From an uncultured Alphaproteobacteria bacterium (GTDB taxonomy: Bacteria > Pseudomonadota > Alphaproteobacteria > Sneathiellales > Sneathiellaceae): a stretch of 14,225 nucleotides of DNA. Under the pieces are notes generated by a model. It saw only the letters and a list, made by a program, of their open reading frames with translations. It had not been told where the DNA came from and did no database searches. Every line of letters starts with the position of its first letter. Position 1 is the first letter of the stretch. The stretch lies in the NCBI GenBank assembly GCA_937910835.1, contig CALEMG010000063.1:1-14225 (forward strand), read 5' to 3'. This document shows positions 1-6,902 of this stretch, piece after piece. The position numbers and the translations under genes are program-made.

Positions 1-1
1 G

Positions 2-1096
2 ACACATCATGTCGACGCGGAACTCGATGGCCGGGTACCGGCCATTGCTCATGCGCCGCGAAAGCTGCTCCGGGCTAGTGGCAGATGGGATCATGTTAAA
101 GCCGCAGAGCCGATGCTGGATATTCGGATTACGGATGGCCCGTCGAAATTCTTCCTTCATTACGATCACCGTCAGCTTGGAGATGAACCCTTCGGCCATA
201 TGGTGGAAAATCGGCATTTACGCGAAGCACTGTATGAGCGGGCGAGGGAAATCCCGACATTGACTATTATGGCGCCAGCGGAATATAGCGAGATTTCGAG
301 GGAGGCCTCCGGCGTTACAGCGCATCTTACTTCGGGCGAGACAGTACTAGCCCGTCTTGTGGTCGCGGCGGACGGGCGAAATTCCGCTGTACGAACACTT
401 GCCGGGATAAAGACCGTTGGTTGGTCCTATGATCAGATGGGCATCGTCTGCACCATCGCACATGAAATACCGCATCATGGTGTCGCACAGGAACGGTTTT
501 TAAACCCTGGACCCTTCGCTATCCTACCGATGACGGGGAACCGTTCATCTCTGGTCTGGACAGAGTCAACAGAGCGCGCGAAAGTCATCATGGCTCTGCC
601 CGAAGCGGACTTTCATCGGGAAATGGCAAAACGTTTTGGTGATTATCTGGGTGAGCTTAAAGTCGTTGGCCCGCGTTGGAGCTATCCGCTCACTCTCCAT
701 CAGGCGGAGCATTATGCTGATCTCCGACTCGCGTTGATCGGGGATGCGGCGCATGGCATGCATCCGATTGCGGGGCAGGGACTTAATCTCGGCCTCAGGG
801 ATGTAGCAGCGCTGGCGGAGGTGGTAATTGATGCTGCCCGGCTTGGGCAGGATATCGGCGGCGCAACGGTGCTGGACGATTATCAGCGCTGGCGCCGGTT
901 CGACAGTGTAGCCTTGCTGGCAATTACCGATGGGCTAACCCGGCTTTTTACAAATAATATCCCGCCGGTTCGTCTGGCGCGCGATCTAGGGCTCGCTGCC
1001 GTTAATAAGATGCCGAAGCTCAAAGGGTTGTTCATGGAACATGCGCGCGGCACGGTCGGAAAGATGCCGCGGCTGCTCCGGGGCGAGGCGCTATAG
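2..1096 (+). CDS. FAD-dependent ubiquinone-type hydroxylase (UbiH/Coq6 family), 5' end outside window
   Basis: Flavin monooxygenase of the UbiH/UbiF/Coq6 group, which hydroxylates the aromatic ring of ubiquinone precursors using NAD(P)H and O2. The frame is open from base 2 with no stop, and its first residues (DGRVPAIAHAPRKLL, then LDIRITDG) match the region that follows the Rossmann segment in this family. The gene therefore starts upstream of the window, and roughly the first 50 residues with the GxGxxG FAD motif are missing. Visible motifs are the DG motif (VVAADGRNSAVR) and the second FAD-binding GD motif (LALIGDAAHGMHPIAGQGLNLG). ATG 113 is internal and not the true start. The stop lies 7 bp from the convergent DUF971 gene. 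Ring position specificity cannot be told from the sequence. The family assignment is firm; the role in ubiquinone synthesis is inferred. Confidence 0.9.
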   Translation, partial: THHVDAELDGRVPAIAHAPRKLLRASGRWDHVKAAEPMLDIRITDGPSKFFLHYDHRQLGDEPFGHMVENRHLREALYERAREIPTLTIMAPAEYSEISREASGVTAHLTSGETVLARLVVAADGRNSAVRTLAGIKTVGWSYDQMGIVCTIAHEIPHHGVAQERFLNPGPFAILPMTGNRSSLVWTESTERAKVIMALPEADFHREMAKRFGDYLGELKVVGPRWSYPLTLHQAEHYADLRLALIGDAAHGMHPIAGQGLNLGLRDVAALAEVVIDAARLGQDIGGATVLDDYQRWRRFDSVALLAITDGLTRLFTNNIPPVRLARDLGLAAVNKMPKLKGLFMEHARGTVGKMPRLLRGEAL

Positions 1097-1103
1097 TCGT
1101 AGT

Positions 1104-1487
1104 TTATGGATCCCGGCTGAGGCCAGCGGTCGCAAGATTATCGAGGTAAGTTTGCCAGATACTCTCCTGATTGAGACCGAGTTCATAGAGATAAGCCCAG
1201 GAGAAGAGGCCGGTATCGTGCAAATCGTCGAAACTGATGCGCACCGCGTAATTGCCGACGGGTTCCAGCCCCATAATCCCAATATGCCGTCGTCCGGCGA
1301 CAATCTGTTTTTGGCTCGCCCCGTGGCCCTGCACCTCGGCTGATGGACTCTCTACCCGCAAAAGTTCCGCGGGGAAGTTAAAGGAACGGCCATCTTCGAA
1401 GGAAACGGCCAGCGTTTTTTCGGCTTTTTTCAGGCGGACCTCAGTCGGTTTTGGCCGGCCCGCCTGGTCATAGATTTCACCGCTCAT
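1104..1487 (-). CDS. DUF971 / gamma-butyrobetaine hydroxylase-like N-terminal domain protein
   Basis: A 127-residue protein consisting essentially of one DUF971 (GBBH-like N-terminal) domain. Recognisable pieces are an N-terminal strand pair around RPKPTEVRLKKAEKTLAVSFEDG, the FNFPAELLRVESPSAEVQGHG segment, and the C-terminal FDDLHDTGLFSWAYLYELG. Stand-alone copies are common in Proteobacteria and have been connected with iron-sulfur cluster handling; no catalytic residues can be assigned here. It is the last gene of the minus-strand operon. Its ATG overlaps the TAA of the Trm112-like gene by one base (TAATG), so translational coupling is likely. It converges on the UbiH-type gene with a 7-bp gap and no obvious terminator between them. 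Confidence 0.85.
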   Translation of the reverse strand: MSGEIYDQAGRPKPTEVRLKKAEKTLAVSFEDGRSFNFPAELLRVESPSAEVQGHGASQKQIVAGRRHIGIMGLEPVGNYAVRISFDDLHDTGLFSWAYLYELGLNQESIWQTYLDNLATAGLSRDP

Positions 1488-1687
1488 TAGCCTGTGGTCT
1501 CGTCAATTTCCCGTGCTTCATCCACCAGCATGATGGGAATGCCGTTTCGTATCGGGTAAGCGAGGTTTGCGGCCTTGCTGATCAACTCGTTATTTTCCCT
1601 ATCAAAAATCAACGGTCCCTTGGTGAGCGGGCAGACAAGGATCTCCAGAAGTTTAGGGTCAACGGCTAACATCTTGTTGTTGGACAT
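1487..1687 (-). CDS. Trm112-like / UPF0434 (YcaR-type) small protein
   Basis: A 66-residue protein of the UPF0434/Trm112p-like family. The hallmark start LLEILVCPLTKGPL and the end YPIRNGIPIMLVDEAREI are both present. Bacterial members lack the full four-cysteine zinc site of eukaryotic Trm112; only one cysteine (C19, in LVCP) is seen here. Eukaryotic Trm112 activates several methyltransferases; the role of the bacterial homologue is unclear. The gene sits between the Lon-N-domain gene (21-bp gap) and the DUF971 gene (1-bp overlap), inside one operon. Length and sequence are typical of the family. Confidence 0.88.
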   Translation of the reverse strand: MSNNKMLAVDPKLLEILVCPLTKGPLIFDRENNELISKAANLAYPIRNGIPIMLVDEAREIDETTG

Positions 1688-1708
1688 GGGTGTCTCTTTA
1701 AGTCGAGG

Positions 1709-2368
1709 TTATTGGACGGTACGATGTGTTTCTACCTGTTGCAGCATCATCTGAAGCAGGCTGATCAGTAAATTCGATCGGGCTGTAATATCCGCAGCCT
1801 CAAGCAGGGCCTGTTTTTCGACGGGAGAGAAGGGGCAGATCATGGATAGGGAATTCACCAGACTATCGTCTTCCAGATGATCAAGCGTTTGCCAGTCGCG
1901 GGCCTCTTCTTCAAACTCCAGAAAATGATGCAGGGCTTCATGCAGGGCCAGGCGATCAACGCAATTTCGGCGCACTGGCTCCATATCATGCATGAACTTG
2001 CGGTATTCTGCTTTCACCTGCCGGTATGGCGTGGCCACATTCAGTTCTTCAACAATCTCGAACCGGCAAACGCCCTCCAGTGTAATGCGTAGCATTCCAT
2101 TTGGTAGCTCGCCATATTCACAGATCTTACCGGCGCAGCCGATCTGGTAGGTCTCCGGCGTCATATGGCTAGTTTCCGGGTCGCGCGGCTGGATCATGCC
2201 GATCAGGCGATGGGTTGCCATGGCATCCTGCACCATGGCTAGATAGCGCGGCTCAAAAATATTCAGCGGTAAATGTCCATTCGTCAACAGGAGAGCGCCG
2301 GTCAATGGAAAGATCGGCAGGGCAGTCGGGAGTTCTTCCAGTCCCGTATTTGCGCCCGTGTCCGTCAT
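1709..2368 (-). CDS. Lon N-terminal (substrate-binding) domain protein
   Basis: A 219-residue stand-alone Lon N-domain (LON substrate-binding, PUA-like) protein. It opens with the characteristic LPIFPLTGALLLTNGHLPLNIFEPRYLAMVQDA stretch (described here by its key residues IFPL, LPLNIFEPRY and M), followed by IGMIQP and IGCAGKI. The second half is predicted helical. It has neither an AAA+ nor a Ser-Lys protease domain, so it is not a protease by itself; adaptor or substrate-binding roles are presumed. Its ATG overlaps the stop of the upstream thioredoxin-TPR gene (ATGA, 4 bp), indicating coupled translation. Pairing with a CnoX-like holdase suggests protein quality control, which is an inference from context. 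Confidence 0.88.
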   Translation of the reverse strand: MTDTGANTGLEELPTALPIFPLTGALLLTNGHLPLNIFEPRYLAMVQDAMATHRLIGMIQPRDPETSHMTPETYQIGCAGKICEYGELPNGMLRITLEGVCRFEIVEELNVATPYRQVKAEYRKFMHDMEPVRRNCVDRLALHEALHHFLEFEEEARDWQTLDHLEDDSLVNSLSMICPFSPVEKQALLEAADITARSNLLISLLQMMLQQVETHRTVQ

Positions 2369-3270
2369 GCGAACAGGATCGATGACAGTTGTCGGCGAAG
2401 TCTCTTGGAGAGCGGGTCCGTTGGCCCCATCACTTCCAGCATTTTGAGAAGCTCTTGCCGCCCTGCCGCTTCGTTCCAGTCCCGGTCACGACGGATGATT
2501 TCCAGAAATTCCGCTCCGCCAGATTCATAGTCCCCATTGCCAGCCAGCGCTTTCCCATATTCAAGTCGAGCCGCAAGGTCATCAGGGTTTTCCTCAACCT
2601 TTAGGCGGAGCGGCTCCAGCTCACCGGCATTCGCGGCATTTTCGGCGATCGAGATAGCCGCGAGCGCAGCAGTGACAGCAGGGGTTTGCTTGGCATCTTC
2701 CGGAAGTGTTTCCATCAGGCTTTTGGCTGCGTCAACTTCTCCAAGTTTGATGTAAACCCGGGCAAGCTGCGCTTTCGCATCGACATGATCCGGGTCCATC
2801 TCCAGAATTTTTGCGAAAGCCGTAAGGGCGACTTCCGTATCTCCGGCCTCCAGCGCCTCAGCGCCGGACTCATAGGCTTCTTCAATCGGAGACGGGCCGA
2901 TTGGGCCCGCGTGGCGCTCGACAAATTCCTTGATCTTGCTTTCCGGCAACGCCCCCATGAAGCCGTCAACGGGTTGGCCATCCTTGAAGGCGAATACCGC
3001 CGGGATGGATTGCACCTGGAGGCTCTGGGCAATCTGCGGGTGTTGGTCAATATCGATCTTGACGAGTTTCACGGTGCCTTTTGCGTCCGTGACCACTTTT
3101 TCAATCATCGGACCAAGCTGCTTGCAGGGGCCGCACCAGGGCGCCCAGAGATCGACAAGGATCAGGGTTTCCTTACTTGCTTCGACCACGTCCTGCATAA
3201 AGCTCTCGGTAGAGCCGTCCTTGATCAAATCACCGCCCGCGCCGGCACCTTCGCTAATCAGAGTTTCCAT
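2365..3270 (-). CDS. cnoX: Thioredoxin-TPR co-chaperone, CnoX/YbbN-like
   Basis: A 301-residue protein with an N-terminal thioredoxin fold (about 22-125) and C-terminal TPR-like helices (about 130-295). The active site WCGPC lies at W45-C49 and the cis-proline at P90 (SIP). E. coli CnoX (YbbN) lacks CGPC, while the Caulobacter protein keeps it, so this copy should have redox activity in addition to holdase function; that is inference from family knowledge. The start METLI followed by DLIKDGSTESFMQDV agrees with alphaproteobacterial homologues. First gene of the minus-strand operon: the 3' end overlaps the Lon-N gene by 4 bp. Upstream lies a 152-bp gap with an imperfect inverted repeat. Acts in the cytoplasm, probably with GroEL/DnaK under oxidative stress. 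Confidence 0.88.
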   Translation of the reverse strand: METLISEGAGAGGDLIKDGSTESFMQDVVEASKETLILVDLWAPWCGPCKQLGPMIEKVVTDAKGTVKLVKIDIDQHPQIAQSLQVQSIPAVFAFKDGQPVDGFMGALPESKIKEFVERHAGPIGPSPIEEAYESGAEALEAGDTEVALTAFAKILEMDPDHVDAKAQLARVYIKLGEVDAAKSLMETLPEDAKQTPAVTAALAAISIAENAANAGELEPLRLKVEENPDDLAARLEYGKALAGNGDYESGGAEFLEIIRRDRDWNEAAGRQELLKMLEVMGPTDPLSKRLRRQLSSILFA

Positions 3271-3323
3271 AAGTCCATTTTACCAATGTTTTTTCAAAGA
3301 GGAGCGGGCCATCAAAGCCGCTA

Positions 3324-3403
3324 TTGTCTAATCCATGGGATAACACCATACGCCTGCTTTGTTAAGAGTCCTGTGGATGATTTAGGCCATGGATTAAAGA
3401 CAA
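3324..3403. repeat. Imperfect inverted repeat between two minus-strand genes
   Basis: Left arm 3324-3338 (TTGTCTAATCCATGG) and right arm 3387-3403 (CCATGGATTAAAGACAA) are complementary except for two extra bases in the right arm; the interval is 48 bp. There is no U-tract on either strand, so it does not look like a simple terminator. It lies upstream of the cnoX-like operon and downstream of the prolyl-tRNA editing gene. It could be a pair of inverted protein-binding sites or a long-loop hairpin in the leader RNA. Confidence 0.5.
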
Positions 3404-3422
3404 TCAAGACAGGTGTGAAATC

Positions 3423-3923
3423 TTAACTGCGTTCCGGTAGTTCCAGAATGCGGGGTTGGTGCCCGCATCCATGGATAAATTTCTCCAGATCCGCTGCGGT
3501 TATTTGCGTCGTCATTGTATTGCGCAGCGGGTGATAGTTGAGCAGATCATGCGCCATCATTCGCTTTTCCAGTATCACTGCGACGCTTTGGTCTGTGTCA
3601 TTGATAAGTGAAAATGGTGTCACCGAGCCTGGCTCAACGCCAAGTATTTCCCAAAGAAGTTCCGGTTTACCAAAGCTCAGGTTCCTCGCGCCAACTAGTT
3701 TGCGAAAGGCTTTCAGATCGACAGCCGTATCCTGCAGGCAGACAACTAGATAAAGATCGCCCGTCTTGTCTTTCAGGAACAGGTTCTTGCAATGCCCGCC
3801 GGGAAGATGATCTGTATGCGCCTGCGCTTCATCGACTGTAAAAACTGGCTCATGATGATGGGTTTCATGCATGATTCCCAACTCATCAAGTTTGACGAAC
3901 AATTCCTCCGGTGTGGCGGGCAT
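3423..3923 (-). CDS. Prolyl-tRNA editing (YbaK/ProX) domain protein, ProXp-ala/PrdX type
   Basis: A 166-residue free-standing YbaK/aminoacyl-tRNA synthetase-associated domain protein. In this family the domain hydrolyses mischarged aminoacyl-tRNA, Ala-tRNAPro for the ProXp-ala/PrdX group. Supporting segments are the N-terminal HHHEPVFTVDEAQAH, the strongly conserved KNLFLKDKTGDLYLVV (with the general-base-type lysine and surrounding strand), the GSVTPFSLIND turn and the C-terminal HPLRNTMTTQI. Length is typical. Start ATG 3923 is preceded by GAGGAG at good spacing. It has its own upstream gap of about 157 bp shared with the divergent tRNA gene. Exact tRNA/amino-acid specificity is inferred from overall resemblance only. 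Confidence 0.87.
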   Translation of the reverse strand: MPATPEELFVKLDELGIMHETHHHEPVFTVDEAQAHTDHLPGGHCKNLFLKDKTGDLYLVVCLQDTAVDLKAFRKLVGARNLSFGKPELLWEILGVEPGSVTPFSLINDTDQSVAVILEKRMMAHDLLNYHPLRNTMTTQITAADLEKFIHGCGHQPRILELPERS

Positions 3924-4022
3924 TCTTTCTCCTCTCTTTAGTTTAAGTGAGGAAAATTAGCGACTCCGCCGCCTCGGGGAAATAAAGAATTGGCAAAAGC
4001 CGTATTTTTTGACAAAACGCGC

Positions 4023-4050
4023 TTGCATTCAGGGGGCATTTACGTATTAT
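4023..4050 (+). promoter_or_regulatory. Probable sigma-70 promoter of tRNA-Gly
   Basis: TTGCAT (4023-4028), 16-bp spacer, TATTAT (4045-4050), ending 30 bp before the mature tRNA 5' end. A second -35-like TTGACA lies at 4009-4014 but has no matching -10 at standard spacing. Confidence 0.55.
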
Positions 4051-4080
4051 CCCGCCTCGCAACGGATGTTGCACGCTCGA

Positions 4081-4155
4081 GCGGGCGTAGCTCAGGGGTA
4101 GAGCATAACCTTGCCAAGGTTAGGGTCGTGAGTTCGAATCTCATCGCCCGCTCCA
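4081..4155 (+). tRNA. tRNA-Gly (anticodon GCC), CCA encoded
   Basis: Complete cloverleaf. The acceptor stem GCGGGCG (4081-4087) pairs perfectly with CGCCCGC (4145-4151), with discriminator T and an encoded CCA (4153-4155). The anticodon arm is TAACC-TTGCCAA-GGTTA with anticodon GCC at 4113-4115. The T arm carries the TTCGAAT loop. It is followed directly by an intrinsic terminator. The 3' terminal TCCA begins a direct repeat whose second copy lies 1339 bp downstream. Confidence 0.97.
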
Positions 4156-4209
4156 TTTATCAAAAAAGGCCCTGCAGGAATGCGGGGCTTTTTTGTGACT
4201 ATTTTGCTT
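4152..4209 (+). repeat. Direct repeat copy 1 (tRNA 3' end plus terminator)
   Basis: Begins with the last four bases of the tRNA gene (TCCA) and runs through the terminator to TTGCTT. By hand alignment about 50 of 58 columns match the copy at 5491-5546. Loop bases and the flanks TCCATTT and TTGTGA match as well as the stem, which suggests common origin and not two independent hairpins. Confidence 0.65.
4164..4194 (+). terminator. Rho-independent terminator of tRNA-Gly
   Basis: Stem GCCCTGC / GCGGGGC (one G-U pair) with loop AGGAAT. The A-tract before and the T6 run after extend the stem and provide the U-tract. Immediately downstream of the tRNA. Confidence 0.85.
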
Positions 4210-4267
4210 TTTTCTAAATAGAATCTCCCAAATCTGGTTAACGAACTAGCCCTACCCAGTCGGCTTA

Positions 4268-5146
4268 CTACTCAAGCTGATAAGCTCTCTTTGCCGTTGC
4301 AAAGTACAAGTTTTCCTTTTCTTCAGAAGTCAATTCAGAAAAAATGTCCCGATATGTGTCCCAAACAATTTCATATGTCGACGTTAGCTTCTCGATTGGA
4401 AAATTACTGCCGAGCATACATCGTTCCGGACCGAAGGCATCTAAGACCTGATCGACCAAGGGCCTTATGCTATCGATGCTCCAGCGTGGATCCGCTTGAG
4501 ACAAGCCCGAGATCTTCATAAATGTATTGGGCAAGGCGGCAAGCGCATTGATACCATCAAGCCATACGTCCAGTGCGCCATCGTCATTTGCAATTGGTGA
4601 ACCCAAATGGTCGACGATGACTGGTATAGCAGGATGTTCAGATAGGAACGCTGCAAATGCGCCGAGTTGAGAGTGCCAGCAAGTCAGATCGAAGCATGCA
4701 TTGACATCGGCCAGCGCGCCAAAACCCCGGCGCCAGTCAGGGTTTGCCAGCAGATCCTCCTCCAGGATATCCGGGCGTGGGGAGGGCTTTTGCCACCAAA
4801 TCTCCTGCCGAACACCGAGAAAAACTGCGTTCTGGGCATGCCGCTCAAGAAGTGCCTCGACGTCTGGCTGAGAAAGATCCGCGTAAGCAATGAAGCCTGC
4901 GATCCGGTCGCCGCTCGGATGCTCGTCAGCGGTTCTCTGGAGCCATGCAGTCTCTTCGACCGGGTCATTCGCATGATTGACTTCGGCTTGTACAACAACG
5001 AAATCGGTTTCTGTTCCCTCAGCCTCGGCAATCGCATCATCTAACAAGTAAGTTTCCGGCAATCCGGGAAATGCGCCGTCCTGACGCCAAGGATAGTCAA
5101 GCTGCGTTGTGTCCCATAGGTGCAGGTGGGTGTCGATTCGCTGCAT
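4268..5146 (-). CDS. Amidohydrolase family TIM-barrel hydrolase (COG3618-like)
   Basis: A 292-residue predicted metal-dependent hydrolase of the amidohydrolase_2 group (relatives include lactonases and 2-pyrone-4,6-dicarboxylate hydrolase). Visible motifs are the N-terminal HxH (H7, H9 in DTHLHLWD), the barrel histidine H180 in VDHLG, K211 in MKISG, and GSNFP at 246-250. The last is where many relatives have GSDWP, so the usual metal/catalytic Asp is Asn (N248), a variant that also occurs in the family. An in-frame ATG at 5185 would add 13 residues (MVCCIAKGTERVK). ATG 5146 is preferred because the family starts right before the HxH motif and AGAGAG lies just upstream. It is the only complete gene between two copies of the tRNA terminator repeat, so it may be an acquired gene. 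The substrate is unknown. Confidence 0.85.
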   Translation of the reverse strand: MQRIDTHLHLWDTTQLDYPWRQDGAFPGLPETYLLDDAIAEAEGTETDFVVVQAEVNHANDPVEETAWLQRTADEHPSGDRIAGFIAYADLSQPDVEALLERHAQNAVFLGVRQEIWWQKPSPRPDILEEDLLANPDWRRGFGALADVNACFDLTCWHSQLGAFAAFLSEHPAIPVIVDHLGSPIANDDGALDVWLDGINALAALPNTFMKISGLSQADPRWSIDSIRPLVDQVLDAFGPERCMLGSNFPIEKLTSTYEIVWDTYRDIFSELTSEEKENLYFATAKRAYQLE

Positions 5147-5490
5147 TTTCACTCTCTCTGTGCCTTTTGCTATGCAGCACACCACAGTTCAATCGTCATG
5201 AAGCCTGACAATGTCTCTGGGCCAACCAGAATATCTTAGATCGAACGTCCTCTGAAAGCGCTCGGCCAACTCCACCTTTTGGGCATTGCGGTCCGCAGTC
5301 ACGCTGCTTTGTCAATGTAACGCCAAGGTATTAACTCGTCCATTGTCAATCGCAGTTACCCATGAAAGATTTTGATCCCTTGGGTGGCTTATGAGTAATA
5401 CAAGATGTCTATGGCAATCAAATATCTGTGCGCAGAGACAATTTTCTGCTTCCAAAGTATTTTAGATAAATCAATAAGTATGAATGGATT
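5147..5490. other. Gene-poor interval inside the tRNA-flanked islet
   Basis: No complete gene is recognisable. On the minus strand, 5311-5189 is open for 40 codons and ends in TGA (5191-5189), 43 bases before the amidohydrolase ATG. From a GTG at 5302 it would encode 37 residues of protein-like composition (for example VELAERFQRTFDLRYSGWP), possibly the tail of a truncated gene that once preceded the amidohydrolase. The rest (about 5312-5490) is AT-rich with stops in all frames I checked and contains no obvious RNA gene. Confidence 0.4.
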
Positions 5491-5550
5491 TCCATTTTCA
5501 AGAAAGGCCCTGAAGGAATGCGGGGTTTTTTGTGATTTACTTGCTTCTTC
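5491..5550 (+). repeat. Direct repeat copy 2 (degenerate tRNA-terminator copy)
   Basis: Diverged copy of 4152-4209. The hairpin is weaker than in copy 1: the base corresponding to C4175 is A5513, opposite G, and the lower stem contains G-T pairs. The T6 run is kept. It lies just beyond the 3' end of the thioesterase gene and marks the far edge of the 1.34-kb islet. It could also be a fragment of a dispersed terminator family. Confidence 0.6.
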
Positions 5551-5552
5551 GC

Positions 5553-5978
5553 TCAGTCCTTCCTTTCTAGCAATCGAAACACCCCGCTTACACTGAAGAT
5601 GATTTTTTCGTCGACCCAGGCTTTTCCCTCAACAAAAGCGAAGCCGTCATTGAGGCCGGTCTGGTGCGCGGTACCTTCCAGCCAGTCGCCGATATCGGCA
5701 GCGGCGCAGATATCGCAGTTCAGGCTGATTGTGACGGCGGTGATCTTGTTGGCGCGGGCCACGGCGGTCGCCATCAGACCATCGGCGAAGGTCGTCATCA
5801 TGCCGCCATGCAGGCGGCCGCGCGAATTGCAATGACGCTCGGTGATATAAAGACCGTGCCAAAATGTTTCGCCCTCTACCTTGTGGTAGAATGGCCCGTT
5901 ATGGGTTGAGAAGGGGCCTCGGGTGCGGCTTTGAAGGAAGCCTTCCGGGGGCAGTTTTATATCAGATTCTAGCGTCAT
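5553..5978 (-). CDS. PaaI-type hotdog-fold acyl-CoA thioesterase
   Basis: A 141-residue single hotdog-domain protein. It has the signature RLHGGMMTTFADGLM (HGG at 57-59, acidic D66 on the following helix), which places the thioester carbonyl and the nucleophilic water in PaaI/YdiI-type thioesterases. It probably hydrolyses an acyl- or aroyl-CoA to free CoA. Length and motif order are typical; the specific substrate cannot be read. Start ATG 5978 follows AAGGCG. It is divergent from the enoyl-CoA hydratase gene, and the 119-bp gap holds a long palindrome, so both may be controlled together. The stop is next to the second terminator-repeat copy. Confidence 0.87.
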   Translation of the reverse strand: MTLESDIKLPPEGFLQSRTRGPFSTHNGPFYHKVEGETFWHGLYITERHCNSRGRLHGGMMTTFADGLMATAVARANKITAVTISLNCDICAAADIGDWLEGTAHQTGLNDGFAFVEGKAWVDEKIIFSVSGVFRLLERKD

Positions 5979-6012
5979 TTTTGCGCCTTCTTAAATTGCT
6001 GATTTTGGGCAT

Positions 6013-6040
6013 TGACTTTCGTTATTAGACTTTTTATAAA
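6013..6040 (+). promoter_or_regulatory. Predicted sigma-70 promoter of the hydratase-ligase operon
   Basis: TTGACT (6013-6018), 16-bp spacer, TATAAA (6035-6040). Transcription would start near 6047, giving a leader of about 50 bases before ATG 6098. The element is embedded in the inverted repeat 6015-6055. Confidence 0.65.
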
Positions 6041-6055
6041 TCTTATAACGAAAGT
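6015..6055. promoter_or_regulatory. 41-bp operator-like inverted repeat
   Basis: Arms 6015-6029 (ACTTTCGTTATTAGA) and 6041-6055 (TCTTATAACGAAAGT) match at 14 of 15 positions; the outer 11 bp are perfect. It covers both the -35 and -10 elements of the hydratase promoter, as expected for a repressor site. The spacer side contains AGACTTTT (6027-6034), which recurs twice upstream of the MDR gene. Confidence 0.65.
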
Positions 6056-6097
6056 AGCGCTACCTAACATGAATTACCTGCGGGAAAGGGAATAACA

Positions 6098-6892
6098 ATG
6101 AGCGACTATAAGAAACTGATCTTCAACCGACAGGATGCGGTGACCACCATAACATTAAACCGGCCTGAGGTGCATAACGCGCTCGACCGGGAGCTTTCCG
6201 CAGAGCTGAAAGATGCCATTCTTGCGGTGCGGGCGGACCGGGAGTGCCGTGTTATGATCCTGCGGGGCGCGGGCGATACATTTTGCGCGGGCGACGATAT
6301 CAAGGAATTCAACGAATGGAAGGGGGATGAATCCTATTGGCAGGTTCGTCTCTATCAGGAAACGGTGCAGCTGATCGAGGACTTGACGCCGGTTACCATT
6401 GCCGCCGTGGATGGTGTTTGCACCGGCGGGGGGCTTGAGCTGACACTTGTCTGTGACTTTGTTGTAGCGACGGATCGCTCGCGCTGGGGCATGCCGGAGA
6501 TTGATTGGGACATTACGCCTGGTTGGGGCGGTCTCTCACGCATTCCAAAGTTTGCCGGGCGCCGCAAGGCGAAGGAATGGAATCTGATCGGGATGATGTT
6601 CACCGCAGAAAAAGCGGAGCGTTATGATCTCGTCAATCGCGTTGTCGCCGCAGACGATCTTGATGAGCAGGTTGCCCAGTTGACACATATCATGCTGCAG
6701 AAGCATCCGATGACAGTGCGCCGCACCAAATTTGCCCTGAACAAAAGTGCGGATTTGCCGGTTCAGGGGGCGTTGGCCTTCGAAGTGCCGATCATGCCTT
6801 ACGCAAGAGGATCGTCGGGCCTCAAGGATTTCAAGAGTGCGGACAGCCGAAAGAAGCGCCGGGAACTTTCGAGGGATTTCTGGGCTGACTAG
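6098..6892 (+). CDS. Enoyl-CoA hydratase/isomerase family protein
   Basis: A 264-residue crotonase-fold enzyme. The CoA-binding/oxyanion segments CAGDDIKEF (63-71) and AAVDGVCTGGGLEL (102-115) are intact. Both glutamates used by true hydratases are present with the same 20-residue spacing as in rat mitochondrial hydratase: E114 (GGGLEL) and E134 (GMPEI). Syn-hydration of a 2-enoyl-CoA is therefore plausible. The end (RRELSRDFWAD) is typical of short family members. Preceded by GGGAAAGGGAA at good distance. It is the first gene of a two-gene operon with the acyl-CoA ligase; a stable hairpin lies between them. Chain or ring specificity is unknown. Confidence 0.9.
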   Translation: MSDYKKLIFNRQDAVTTITLNRPEVHNALDRELSAELKDAILAVRADRECRVMILRGAGDTFCAGDDIKEFNEWKGDESYWQVRLYQETVQLIEDLTPVTIAAVDGVCTGGGLELTLVCDFVVATDRSRWGMPEIDWDITPGWGGLSRIPKFAGRRKAKEWNLIGMMFTAEKAERYDLVNRVVAADDLDEQVAQLTHIMLQKHPMTVRRTKFALNKSADLPVQGALAFEVPIMPYARGSSGLKDFKSADSRKKRRELSRDFWAD

Positions 6893-6902
6893 AAGGGGTT
6901 GA

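Noticed and set aside
9..263. 84-residue ORF at the window start
   Set aside because: Out of frame with the UbiH-type hydroxylase, whose own frame is open from base 2 and matches the family.
2686..3426. 246-residue plus-strand ORF
   Set aside because: Lies antisense to the thioredoxin-TPR gene, whose WCGPC and TPR features are clear; the antisense product matches no family I know.
3990..4217. 75-residue ORF across the tRNA-Gly gene
   Set aside because: Its sequence is explained by the tRNA and its terminator; the tail KRPCRNAGLFCDY is translated terminator DNA.
5405..5596. 63-residue plus-strand ORF in the islet edge
   Set aside because: Runs through the second terminator repeat and into the thioesterase 3' end; no ribosome binding site and no family resemblance.
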